Program-made: the position numbers and the translations under genes
From: Harmothoe impar
Lineage: Eukaryota; Annelida; Polychaeta; Phyllodocida; Polynoidae
Assembly: GCA_947462335.1 (NCBI GenBank)
Contig: OX381716.1
Location: 4,274,438-4,338,437 of the forward strand
Direction of reading: 5' to 3'
Length of the DNA stretch: 64,000 nt
Notes under the pieces: generated by a model
The model's database searches: none
Seen by the model: only the letters and a program-made list of their open reading frames with translations
Told to the model about the DNA's origin: nothing
Part shown: piece after piece, positions 11,811 through 23,224 of the stretch
Numbering within the stretch: the stretch's first letter is position 1
Layout: the number at the start of each line of letters is the position of its first letter

Positions 11811-14083
11811 TTTACATACAGACAGTGATGGTATCCCAATACAGTTTCAGCACACTGATGCTTATGTTGGCAGCCACTGTGGGTACTAAACTAAGGCCAT
11901 TTCCCATCATGACTTTCAAATATTAGCAATCCACTTGATGGACAGACTGCAATGTGTATTTTTATATTGGTACAAATGTTATAGTGTGATTGCATGTATT
12001 ATTATGATGAAAACATTATATGATCTCAAATATATTATTAGAATCATAATTACATCAGAAAACAATTTTGGTTAAGTGTAGGTGAGTTTACTGCAGGCTT
12101 GGACAGGGTGAGCTGAGAGTTGTGAAAGCAAGTGGAAGTGGAGGTCTGAAAATTGTACATGCAGGAAGGGGACTGCCAGAGCTTTCACACTTGGGGCAGT
12201 TTTCACACTGGGGGCAGTTTTGAGGTACAAATAGGGCCTGTGTAGACTGGGAGGGTACCATTCACTCCAAGGACCAGAGGAAGGAGTCAGCTGTGGAGAC
12301 CAGGCCAATAGAACCACATGGGTTGGATGAGGCTATGGTGGAATGCTGTGTCATGAGTTATGACTCAGTGGTGGGTAATGGGTGTGCTAGCCTTTACCCA
12401 CCTGTAAGGTAGTGTGATCTTTATTGTTAACCCTCTGTTTATCATTTATGCTGTGTATTGCAGAAAAATGCTCTAAGATATAGGAATAGTTATGGTGATA
12501 TGTGCTGTGCTATGGTTTATAAGTAAACATTGTTATGCTGTGATGTAAGAGCTGTGACTGGAAGCCATAATTTGAATATTGTTGGTGTATGGACTGAGAG
12601 TTGAATATTATTGAGAATACATTGAGAATATTGTGACATATTGTAAATCGATATCTCTCTGGAGATTGTGAACAACACTAATAAATGCAATTTTGATACC
12701 GCAAGCAAGTTTCCCAAATCTTATGAGTGATAATGCATTTCGATCCCAAGTACCTAGAGTAGAATAGAGTATAGTGGAGCAATATAGAAATGTATAGATT
12801 GTGAACCTTTGTTCAAAGAGGGGCTAACCAAAATTCAACCCGAAACTATAGTTGTCAAATGATAACATTACAGAAGGGACTTGAATCAATTAGCCTCTTT
12901 TTAACACATACTCTGAACACAAAATATGGCAGATCACTGTGAAAACCTACCTACGCCATGCTTTTAAAATAACTAAGTATTCAACTATAAATCATTGTTG
13001 AACCTATTTGAGAGAATATAATGAAGACATTTGGAAACTTATATCCATAACAGCCATGTGGTTAAAGGTGAATATAGTGATGAGAACTATGTTTTGTACA
13101 GAGACACTGATGCTGTGTGATGGGCATGAGAAAGCAGGACAGTCGCAATGTTTCAGAGATTGCCGCAGAGATGTGGGGAAATAACAGGATTCAATCTGGT
13201 CTTGAAGACTTACGTTGGCAGCTATTGCAAATATTGGCAGTCCACTTCAAGCAGAGACTGCAATGTGACTAGCCCACACATCAGCCAGTAAAGATTGCTG
13301 GAGAGATGTGAGAAAAAGTATGAGGAGCCGATGTGTTTCAGAAAACCAGTCTGAAGTTGCAAAAATGGACTTCAGGATTATACTGCTCTCATAGAGAGCA
13401 CATATCTAATAATTTCCTTTCGTCAATCATTTAACTATAGTAAAATAAATATGAAAAGAAAATCCAAACCACAATATACCTAAATTCATAAAAATCTATA
13501 TTTATGACCTATTTCCCTCATTATCTCTGGTTTATGATGTGTCACTTCCGACTGGTTTTGTGAAAACATATCACATCTGGTCTTGAAGACTGCAGTCTCT
13601 GCAGGAGCAGACAGAGATGTAGCTGTAGGTCTGCACAGGTAATTAACTCTCCTCTGGATGCCCATATCTCACCACTACTGCCGATATCAGTCTATTTGGC
13701 ACCCGCAGATTGAGAGTGGTTTGGGTGGGTTTGGATTGGTGGAGATGCCCCATAGGACCTGAGCTTAGCCTAGTCTAGTGGTCAGTGTTACATTTACCTG
13801 GCTATGCTGCTGGTGTTTGTGGGCTAGGAATAGCAGTAGCTATTTCCAAGGAAGTTTCCTGTGGAAGTTCACTGTTTCTCTCTCCGTCAAGAATTGCCAT
13901 CTTAGATTGTTCCCAGCAACGTTTTAAATGAGACACACCATTTATTGCTGTTATTAACACATCCCCAATTCAGGGACACAGGAACTATTTCTTAGGGAAT
14001 TTCCTGTGGAAGTTCACTGTTGTTTTCTCTAACATGCATTACAATGTTAGCTTGTTTCCGGGAACCAAATAATATATATTTTT
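11811..14083. other. Non-coding interval
   Basis: No gene is recognised. A phrase around 'ggcag.c.actgcaatgtg' recurs at about 11.9 and 13.25 kb, and 'ctggtcttgaagact' at 13.2 and 13.58 kb, so old duplicated repeats are present. Short ORFs show no family character. Confidence 0.5.
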
Positions 14084-14195
14084 ATGCAGGATTTTGAGAT
14101 TATATTTCTCTATTTGTCGCTCACGCTTCACAAATGTTCAGAAACTCACTGTTTCTTGCTGCATTGGTCTATAGAGCTCCCCTCATTGGGTGAAT
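14084..14195 (+). repeat. Dispersed ~130-bp repeat, copy 2
   Basis: 'atgcaggattttgagattatatttct' and TTTCTTGCTGCATTGGTCTA match the copies at 11.04 and 41.55 kb. Confidence 0.7.
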
Positions 14196-14699
14196 ACTTT
14201 ACCTGCAGACCTAGTATTAGAAGTGTCAGACTGGTTTACTTCTTCCCGGGGAGAACCAGCCATCACACCTCCCATCAGCTGCTCTGGGGCTGATACTCCT
14301 CTAATTAGAGATGTCCAGGCCAGGAAGACTGCTAGATGAGGTGAAGCAAGCCTTGTCAGAGCAAGGGTGAGACAGGAGGGGGTAAAGATAACACTCAGCT
14401 TGAGGAAAAGAAGTAGTTCGGGGTGTAGCTTCAATTTGTATCAGTTTTAGCTTCTTTTAGAACTTAGTACTTTTAATATAATAAGGCTTGTACAGTTAGC
14501 TATCTCAAGAATAACAGATAATCAAACAAGAATTTTTTAACCTTGGGGCCACTTGAGAGGGTCATCTGATAAAATCTGGATCCCTCTCACAAAAACTAAT
14601 TTTGGTCTATTTCACTAACCTTCCTTCATTGTTAATATATGACCACAACCTCACCTAGGTATAGATCTTAGCAACCATAAAACACAAAAACAGCAATAT

Positions 14700-14870
14700 A
14701 TTCTGACTTCACAGACACAAGACTTCTTCTGGATGGATGAGACTAAATCTCCACATCTTAGAACTGAAGGGAAAGGTCAAAGAAACCATATTGCCTATAT
14801 TGTGTGACAAGGGGTTTTATAAGGTCTGAAGTCTTCTCAGAACTCCACCCCCCCCCTTCACGTCCATGCC
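14700..14870 (+). repeat. Dispersed repeat pair, copy 1
   Basis: Shares 'gtgacaagggg.tttataaggtctgaagtctt' followed by a poly-C tract with 19.06-19.21 kb, in the same orientation. Unknown family. Confidence 0.65.
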
Positions 14871-15063
14871 CTCTGAAGTTGACAATAGGTACCCAGTGCC
14901 ACCTCTTGACAAAGGGAGTGAAAGTAATACAGCGACTCTATACAAGGAAAAACGGTTATGTCAGGATTTTAGGTTCATGATGAGAGACATGGAGATGTGC
15001 AGTCTAAGACCCAACCCTCAACCTGCTCTTAAATTGTTCTTGAATAGCTGTCAAGAAGCATTA

Positions 15064-15660
<597 letters not shown>

Positions 15661-16009
15661 ATATACCTTAATTAATGGCAATATTGGCTAAATAGAGATT
15701 AATCAAGACCTTACTATCACAGAGATATATCTTAGCTACTTTGATCTTCTCATGAGGCATGTGCCCTCGGCTGTGCCTGTGTCATCACCTTTATCCTGAC
15801 ACACCACACACTTCCCAATCATCTAATCATCACTGCCTTTCATCTGCTAATGGAGATGGGATTTTATCAATGCACCTTAAGCCTATTTCACCATCAGCTA
15901 GTACAGCTTCTTTTATATCTAGAGTTGTGGCAATGCTCACCTGAACCTACATATATTGGATCTGATGTTAGCAACTCAACCTTTACATCAAAACAGTTTT
16001 AACTGCATC

Positions 16010-16363
16010 AAGTGCTGCATACATTGAAGGATACAGCAGTTAAATATTAAGCTCTACTGATTGAGATCTCTACGTTGGTTCATGAGCAGTCCCTGACTCG
16101 TACAAATATTGATCCAAATTCCAGTCTAGATCCATTAGATCCTTCTGCACCTTATCTATTTGCTCTTTTCTCTTTGAGCTTATATAAGAGCTTTTCTCAC
16201 CCCACAGTCCAACATGACCAACACCATAACTCCTGGGCTGTGTCCCATGTGCTGACACAGAATGGATACAAATCTCCAGAGGGATTTTCACAGGGACACA
16301 AGCGGCCTTCTAGTCGCCATGTTGGATGTCAACTTGATATAGTACAGGCTTTTTGATTGGTCC
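16010..16363 (+). repeat. Dispersed ~330-bp repeat, copy 1
   Basis: Shares 'acaaatattgatccaa', 'tctagatccattagatcc', 'gcacctta' and the end TACAGGCTTTTTGATTGGTCC with 19.96-20.32 kb, same strand. The two copies are about 75-80% alike by eye. Unknown family; the ORFs are not conserved. Confidence 0.8.
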
Positions 16364-16473
16364 ATGGGAGGAAGCTGCTAACCAATCAATATCAGGAGAT
16401 GAGAGTTGTGGCTTCCTGGGAGGATGCAGGGATGGAGGGGAGGGTTTAGCCTGTGGCAGAGTTACTCTCCCAG

Positions 16474-16700
16474 TTAACCCTATAAGGATGGCATGTCAAT
16501 AAAGGTGACATTTGTTGTCATGATGCACAAATGCAGCCTTGGCGAGTAACTCACCGGAGCTGCATTGGTGCATCATGCTGATCCTTCGGGAGTATCTCAA
16601 CACCATAGGGTAGGCATGATGCTCGAATGCAGCACTCAAATGCATCACAATGACCAAGGCATGATGCATGAATGCAATTTGCTGTCCCTAAAGGATTGAT
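16474..16700. mobile_element. piggyBac-type hairpin MITE
   Basis: Starts at TTAACCCTATAAGGATGG. It contains 'gtcatgatgcacaaatgcagc' and its inverted partner, then the second hairpin, and ends with 'cctaaaggattgat', where the right TTAA has mutated. Confidence 0.8.
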
Positions 16701-17387
16701 AGCCATTTACCTTGGCTCTGCTCCAACCTAGAAACATGAGTAGAATAGAATACAAATTTTGTTTAAAATGTGGAATGGAGAGAGTTTACTTGGATCGGGA
16801 TGGGTAAAATTAACACAACTGTCTCAAACAATCGATAGTTAATGACTTTAATTACCTTCTGCTTACAGTACAAGACTTCTTGTCTTGATTTTCCACCCCA
16901 TCCAGATTTATCCTAGAGACATGAAGGACACAGATGCAAAAGGGAATAAAGAGCAGTGAGGCATTACTCGGAGAGTGGCAGCAGTGGGTGGGCCCGGAAA
17001 GCCCTGGGTTCAAAGAGGACTGCAGTTAGGGTGGTTCTGCTGCCAGGAGATGCTGATGTCTAAAGCAGATTTATGAACTGGGGAGTTGCAGGCAGCTGTG
17101 GGTAAGGGGGTCGGTAACTATGCCATGATAAAGCACCACTGCAGGTTGTCCCTATAGGATATTTGTATGTGAGGGCTGAGTGAAACCTGAATTTGGATTC
17201 AAATCCTGTCAAATCAGACTGTGATAGCTCTACCGATGAAATCTATATTTGATGATGAAAGACTGACAAGGCAGGGTCCTAGTGGAAGGAATGCATCGTA
17301 CACATGCTAGGTTTAATGCATTTACTTTTTCTTTTTATTATTGTTACTGTGTTATTTTCATAAAATAAAACACTTTCTAGAAAAACC
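16701..17387. other. Non-coding interval
   Basis: No gene or recognisable repeat seen. Confidence 0.45.
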
Positions 17388-17483
17388 CAGTGGGCACAGA
17401 ATTAATTGAATCAGTATTGAATCAATGCTGGATCAACATCAACAACCATTTGACAATGTTGCTTCAATGTTCTGTGCCCACTG
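17388..17483. mobile_element. Short MITE with CAGTGGGCACAGAA termini
   Basis: The 14-bp terminal inverted repeats are perfect: CAGTGGGCACAGAA at the left and TTCTGTGCCCACTG at the right, around 68 bp rich in TTGAATCAAT-like sequence. CAGTGGGCACA-type ends are common in animal non-autonomous DNA transposons. The superfamily cannot be set without a clear target duplication. Confidence 0.7.
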
Positions 17484-17603
17484 TGTCAAGGCTGCATATG
17501 CCGTCTCTATGGTAGTCATTTCTCCATGTAAGCTCCAGTCTCTATGAGTCCTGGACCCTGTACGAAGTGACTGCTGTGATGAATAGACCCTAAATAAAGC
17601 AGC

Positions 17604-17818
17604 TACCATAAAACCTTGAGTATAAGCCTAGCTCCCATATAAGCTGCACCACTACCTTAGGGTGATCCTATAAGACGCACCTGAGATCTGATTATGGTGA
17701 CTTTTTTGTACTGCATTATAATAACAAAAACTCACATATAAGCCGCACCCTGAATCTGTTCAGCACCTGCAATTTGATTTGCATACTAGCTGTGGCTTAT
17801 ATGCGAGGTTTTATGGTA
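17604..17818. mobile_element. MITE of the 'ACCGTAAAACC / ATAAGCCGCACC' family
   Basis: Ends are TACCATAAAACCTTGAG and GCGAGGTTTTATGGTA. The interior has 'ataagc(c/t)gcacc' phrases. A ~35-bp flanking sequence around 'gatgaatagaccctaaata' occurs on both sides (about 17570-17603 and 17824-17857), much longer than a transposon target duplication. Confidence 0.75.
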
Positions 17819-17934
17819 CTTAGCAGTTGATGAATAGACCCTAAATAAGGCAGCTACTCAGTGGTTGAGGCTTTCCCACAGTTCTCCCTGCATCAGAAAT
17901 TCCTGCTGGTGTGGGGGCTGTACACTGTACAGCG

Positions 17935-18512
17935 GCCATTTTGTAGGAGCTCCCTACACAAGTCAGCCCTCCCCATTTAGTCATCATGCTTTGTAGGAGC
18001 TCCCTACACAAGTCAGCCCTCCCCATTTAGTCATCATGTTTTGTAGGAGCTCCCTACACAAGTCAGCCCTCCCCATTTAGTCATCATGTTTTGTAGGAGC
18101 TCCCTACACAAGTCAGCCCTCCCCATTTAGTCACCATGCTTTGTAGGAGCTCCCTACACAAGTCAGCCTCCCCATTTAGTCATCATGTTTTGTAGGAGCT
18201 CCCTACACAAGTCAGCCTCCCCATTTAGTCATCATGCTTTGTAGGAGCTCCCTACACAAGTCAGCCTCCCCATTTAGTCATCATGTTTTGTAGGAGCTCC
18301 CTACACAAGTCAGCCCTCCCCATTTAGTCATCATGCTTTGTAGAATCTCCCCACACAAGTCAGCCTCCCTATTTATTTATCATGCTTTGTAGGAGCTCCC
18401 TACACAAGTCAGTCCTCCCCATTCATTCACCATGCTTTGTAGGAGCTCCCTATACAAGTCAGCCTCCCCATTTAGTCATCATCCTTTGTAGGAGCTCCCT
18501 ACACACGCCAAA
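17935..18512 (+). repeat. 50-bp minisatellite array B, about 11 units
   Basis: The unit contains TTGTAGGAGCTCCCTACACA, AGTCAGCCCTCCCCATT and AGTCATCATG. Unit starts at 17941 and 17991 give a 50-bp period, with 49-bp variants lacking one C. The palindrome GGAGCTCC lies in every unit. Sequence is unrelated to array A despite the same period. Confidence 0.95.
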
Positions 18513-18533
18513 GCCAATTACACATGAAGAATA

Positions 18534-18763
18534 TCAACCCTTTAAGGATGGCATAATGCTTGGTTGGCATGATGCATGAATGCAGTCCTGGCAAGTTACT
18601 CGACAGTGCTGCATTCAAGCATCATGACGTCTGTGGGGTTGAAACACTCCCATAGCGTCATCATGATGCACCAATGCAGTCCTGGAGAGTCACTCGGCAG
18701 GGCTGCAATGGTGCATCATAACGACAAATGTCATATTTTAGTGATATTTGTTCTCAAAGGATT
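18534..18763. mobile_element. piggyBac-type hairpin MITE
   Basis: Starts TCAACCCTTTAAGGATGGCAT. Both hairpins are clear ('tgcattcaagcatcatgacg', 'catgatgcaccaatgcag'). It ends with 'ttctcaaaggattt'. The ORF across it is fortuitous. Confidence 0.78.
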
Positions 18764-19964
18764 TAGCTGGACTCTTCTTGAACAGTCTAGCCTGACCAAA
18801 TTGTTCTTCACTGAGACTGAAATAATGCTGTATTGCCTGACAGGTGAAACATTTTTGTTGTTATGGAGACAACGTGATGCCTTGAGCTGTCGCTCAGTTT
18901 GTCCCTTCCTGTCGGTGTGCTCTACTAGTACTCCATTGGGGAGCCAGACTGCTGACCCAACTTAGTGACTTGCAGAATAAAGTTCCACCCGGACCCTTAC
19001 CTGGTTGTTGAACAGGTCATGGACAAACTTCACACAAAGACACAGAAATAGTGTGTCTGATGCGAGTTCATTGAGCTATAGAGGAGTGAGAAGTAGAAAA
19101 GTGAATCCTCTGATCTTACATCTGAGGGCAAAAGTAAAAAGAAATCCTATTGCGTGACAAGGGTCTTTATAAGGTCTGAAGTCTTCATGGAGCCCCCCCC
19201 CCCCCTCCAGTCCCTGCCAGCTAGCCTCCACTGCACTCTCTCAGCAGATTCTGCCATCTAGTCTCCACTGCACTCTCCAGGCAGATTCTGCCTTCTGTTT
19301 GTACCAGGACTACTTCCTTCTTTGCCAAGAGGCGGTGAATAACTGTGAAAACTTCACGCCATGGTTTTAAAATTATGAATCAGTGCAAGTATTTAAAGGA
19401 AGGTATGAAGAACAATTGTTTAGAATTAGTATTAATAATGTTTTCATGCCCGAAATTGAACACATTCCTAGGAAAAGATTTTCATATATAGGCCTATGAA
19501 TGCTATGTGTGATGGGGCTAGGAGAGCTTTTAGAGTCCCTACGTTTTGGCAGAGTCTTATTTAAGACTGCTGGGAGTGTGTCTGCCCTGCCGTCTGAAGG
19601 CACTGATCAGGGCTCCATGTTCCTGTACAAAGGGAGTGTGAGGGTAATGATAGGGCTACTTAGGGATCAAGGGGCACCTTACTGAGGGCAGGTGTTGGGC
19701 AGGGTGTGAATAGGTGTGAATGTGACTTTAATATTCAGGCAAGGCCGCCTCTGTCCCCTTCTCCTACTCCACTTTTGCCTTCATTCTGGCCTTTTACAGA
19801 GAATCCTTCCAAATGAAGCTTATTCTGATTGTCTCATTATAACTTACAAGACAATATGTCCAGTAGCAGATTATATGCTTTCCTTTATATTTCATTAATT
19901 TTTTTGAATCTAGGGTCGGGTTGCCTGAAACGCTCCGTTTTCTCATTTAGCCTTATGATACATG
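18764..19964. repeat. Non-coding interval with second copy of the 14.7-kb repeat
   Basis: 19060-19215 matches 14.70-14.87 kb ('gcgtgacaagggtctttataaggtctgaagtctt' then poly-C). The phrase 'agattctgcc' repeats at 19245-19290. No gene recognised. Confidence 0.55.
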
Positions 19965-20318
19965 CATGTGTAGAATATGTTGGTTTATAACCAGTCCCTG
20001 GGTTACAGCAGTAAAACATTGAAGTTGAGATCTGTATTGGTTTAAAAGCAGCCCATGACTCATACAAATATTGATCCAAGTTTCCGGTCTAGATCCATTA
20101 GATCCGTCTGCACCTTATTTATATGCTCTCCTCTCTTTTAGCTTAAAAAGACCTCTTGTCCCGCATTCGTCCAATATAAAAGACACTACAGCCTCTGGGC
20201 AGTGCTTCAGTATTCTGATACCGTGTCTGTACAAATCTCCTGGGGGGAGATTTTCAGAGAGACACACTGTAGGTCATGTCAGATCCCAACCTGATAGTAC
20301 AGGCTTTTTGATTGGTCC
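19965..20318 (+). repeat. Dispersed ~330-bp repeat, copy 2
   Basis: Same-strand match to 16.01-16.36 kb, ending TACAGGCTTTTTGATTGGTCC. Confidence 0.8.
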
Positions 20319-20794
20319 AGCAGACCGATGTGAGAGTGCCACGTGATATATCACTAACGAGATCACAATCATAGTGCAGGGACAAAGCACATGTTCTACA
20401 AAATATTGATTTTAAAGTTGTAAAATTTCAACACACATCTTTGAAGGGTACCTATGGACAGACATTTTCAGAGATGGTTATTTCTTGTAGGGGACGCTGT
20501 TTGCACAATCGGCTGCCATTTCATTGAGGGACAAAACCATTGCTTTAGTATGACAGCAGCTTGAAAATTGCACATTACAGCTAAGTAAAACTGAACAATA
20601 CCTCCTAAGATCAATCTAGCAAGATAAATATAATTTCATTTTTCTTTACTTACTTAAAACCTTATTTCTTTTTTTTAAAACACTATGTCTATACTATGTT
20701 CACACCCACATCATTTTACATTCATGGCAAAATGGCAGACACCTGGAATAGTAGTGACCAGAAAATGTTGTCTGACTGTGAGAATGTGTGATGG
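20319..20794. other. Non-coding interval
   Basis: AT-rich, no gene or known repeat seen. Confidence 0.45.
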
Positions 20795-20887
20795 AAAACC
20801 TCCACGGACCTGTAGAATATGGTACATAACCTCTGAGGCGCAGCCGAAGAGGTTATTAACCATATTCTACAGGTCCAAGGAGGTTTT
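20795..20887. repeat. 93-bp hairpin
   Basis: AAAACCTCC..GGACCTGTAGAATATGGT and ACCATATTCTACAGGTCC..GGAGGTTTT are inverted copies around a short loop containing AACCTCTGAGGCG. It lies on the left of a cluster of tRNA-like sequences, and a related AACCTCC/GGAGGTT hairpin lies on the right at 21.7 kb. Confidence 0.85.
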
Positions 20888-20984
20888 CTCACTTATACTC
20901 CACCCTCCATCCATAATAGATCAAGAAAATGATATATATTCATCTTTTAATAAGGAATTTACATGATTTTCGAAATTCGTTTTT

Positions 20985-21640
20985 CATTTGGATAATCTGG
21001 GGTTCGAACCCACACATCCCCATGAGCTAACATGATTAATTATCTAAAGCAACCCACAACTTTGCAAGTTACCTGGTGGCCAAACGGGTAGAGTACAGGG
21101 TAATGTAAGCAAAGGGTCCCCGGTTCTAATCACATCCTGGTCACCATTATACATTTTGTAATTGAGATCATTTTAAATGTCAAACCATTGTTTATCAAGT
21201 TTAGGAAAGAAAAATGGAAAAATGGTAAGAAATACAGATAGTCCTAATCTCCCATGATATTAATGCATTATTGCAATAGTGATCTCTTTCCTCAATAAAA
21301 TAGTGAAAATAGTTCTAAATATTTCCACCAGGTATTCCTGTGCTAACCTCTTAACATGGCAACCTAAGTAGGAGGTCTGAGTGTATACCTTACAGCCTGG
21401 GCACTATAGTATAGTGGTCATGTCTTTGGACTTGCAAGCAGAAGATCTTTGGTTCAAATCACCATAAGGCCAAACACATTTTTAGGCAGTGATATCTTAT
21501 GAGTAGAACAATAGATAAGTAACCAGTAGTTCTTATGAATTCCTTCACACAGGTGTTCCTCTGTGGCCTACCTGTTAGGGCAGAGTTCATCAGATTGGAG
21601 GATTTACCAGCCTAGGTTCGAATCCACTAAAGGCAGGGTT
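20985..21640. repeat. Cluster of four tRNA-like modules
   Basis: Four diverged tRNA-like stretches follow each other. (a) Minus strand, about 20996-21022, T-arm GTGGGTTCGAACCCCAG. (b) Plus, about 21070-21135, A-box-like TGGCCAAACGGGTAGAG and B-box-like GGTTCTAATC. (c) Plus, about 21400-21470, TATAGTATAGTGGTCA and GGTTCAAATC. (d) Plus, about 21557-21632, TGGCCTACCTGTTAGGG and GGTTCGAATCC. Spacing between the two boxes in b-d is tRNA-like. None folds as a clean full tRNA by eye, so they are more likely tRNA-derived SINE pieces or pseudogenes than working tRNA genes. Confidence 0.55.
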
Positions 21641-21680
21641 TTAAAAGGGAAACCATCCCCATAACCTCCTCCCAGACTTG

Positions 21681-21748
21681 ACCTAGTTCATATAACCTCC
21701 TGAGGAGGTTATACACATAACCTCCCGAGGAGGTTATGTGAACTAGGT
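21681..21748. repeat. 68-bp palindrome with AACCTCC arms
   Basis: ACCTAGTTCA..TAACCTCC and its inverted copy GGAGGTTATGTGAACTAGGT surround two smaller palindromes (CCTGAGG, CCCGAGG). Confidence 0.85.
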
Positions 21749-22038
21749 TACTTTCCTCAGGCTGTTATACATCACAAAGCGGTCAGACAGAGGAGAATAT
21801 GCAATATAACCTACAGTAAGAACAATAGACCAAACACCCAGGCGGAGTATAACATCTGTCAAATCTCCCTATTGCCCTCACTCATGTCTACCCCACGCTA
21901 CAGACTTCTTCTGTCCATGGGAAATCTTCTTTTTTTTTATTTTATTATTATTTTTTTTTTTGGTTTTGGAAATTTTTGTCGTTCGCCTAAAGAGGTTACT
22001 AGAAAATTTTTTTTTTTTGGTAGGCACTCCTCCAGCCT

Positions 22039-22097
22039 TGGTGAGTGCAGGACAAAACGCAAGTCCAGCCTGATGAGACCCAGTAGGGTCGAAACCA
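22039..22097 (+). ncRNA. Hammerhead-ribozyme-like motif
   Basis: CTGATGA (22070-22076) is followed by a perfect 5-bp helix GACCC-AGTA-GGGTC, then GAAA (22091-22094). These are the invariant hammerhead core with stem II. Immediately upstream, GCAGGAC (22047-22053) pairs with GTCCAGC (22063-22069), with one A-A mismatch, giving a stem I directly against the core. TGGT (22039-22042) can pair with ACCA (22094-22097) as a short stem III. The weak point is the cleavage junction. GAGT lies between stem III and stem I where a single nucleotide after U is expected, so it may not self-cleave. Hammerheads of this kind are known in animal retroelements and satellites. Confidence 0.5.
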
Positions 22098-22967
22098 CAC
22101 TCAGGTGTCCCAGTCAGGACACCTACCCGCCCACTCATGTCACCTTTGTTCCCGTACCAGTCCCAAATTTGGATTTACAAGCTTTTTAGAGTTATCTCTT
22201 AGCCTGAATCCATCCTCCTCTTGGAGGCAGGACCTAGCAGGCCACCTAGTGTGGAGGAGGAGTACCTCCCTAGCTGCTGGTGCCTGGTAGGCAGCAAGCC
22301 TCTACCAAGGCCCATATGGGTACAGTCCCATACTCCATCTAGGGAGTAGGGATGGAACTAACCTCACTAGAGCTGGTAACCTACCAGTACTGTCTACCCC
22401 ACTGGTGTTGGGGAGTAGCAGGCAGGTGAACAGCAGGTGCCCTGGCTCCAACCAAACAGGAGGTAGGAGACATCACTGACCAATCAGAGTGGGCCTACTC
22501 GAAGGCTTTGGTTCCTGTGCATGCAGGATAAAGTTGGAAACACAAAGAGGAGTCTTTCAGAGTGTGGTCGCTTAAGGTAGCGTTTGTACCTAGTACGCCC
22601 CGTCTTACATACATGGGAAATCTTCTGTCAAAGCAGAGACAAAGGGAGGACTCTCATGTGCGAGAAGGACTCTCATCTTGCCCTTGATCCATACAACATC
22701 ACCCCACATGCCACCTAGTGGTTCTGATTAGAACTAGCATGCCATGACATATTTCACACTACAGTGCAGCGGAAACGTCAAGCGACGCCTCTCAGCTAAG
22801 CAGCTTTTAATGCAGTTATCTGACACTGACGTTAATGGGGGTCTAGATGATAGGGGGGTCCCGATGTTGCATGTCGATTTTAAGAAATAAATATGTCCCC
22901 CATCTATATCCCCATGTCCACAGTTGCCTTTAAGAACCTGTCATATCCAATGTCTAATCTAATAAAT
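22098..22967. other. Non-coding, probably part of a dispersed repeat
   Basis: An 8-bp hairpin AGGTGTCC/GGACACCT lies just after the hammerhead-like motif (22103-22125). The sequence after it is GC-rich with repeated GGAGG/CCTCC phrases. No gene seen. Confidence 0.4.
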
Positions 22968-23078
22968 ACCGTAAATCCCCTCCTTTAAGACCACCCCCTA
23001 TTTTGACATAAAAATCTGTCATGTAGGAAAATTAGATACCAAAATATATCTGTCTTAGAGGCGGGGTTTTATGGTATT
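22968..23078. mobile_element. Small MITE with TACCGTAAA termini
   Basis: Ends are TACCGTAAATCCCCTCCTTTAAGAC and GTCTTAGAGGCGGGGTTTTATGGTA, inverted with a few mismatches, around about 60 bp. The ends resemble those of the ATAAGCCGCACC family. Confidence 0.7.
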
Positions 23079-23224
23079 CCATGTCATGTCACTAATTATA
23101 TATGTTGAATGTCAATTTTCAGAAGAGGCCATGTCGCCATATGGATTTTAGGGGTCCTCCCCCATGGTAATTGGTACAGTATTGATCTCCGTAATAGAGC
23201 GCTTAGAGTGCACTAGTGAATATG

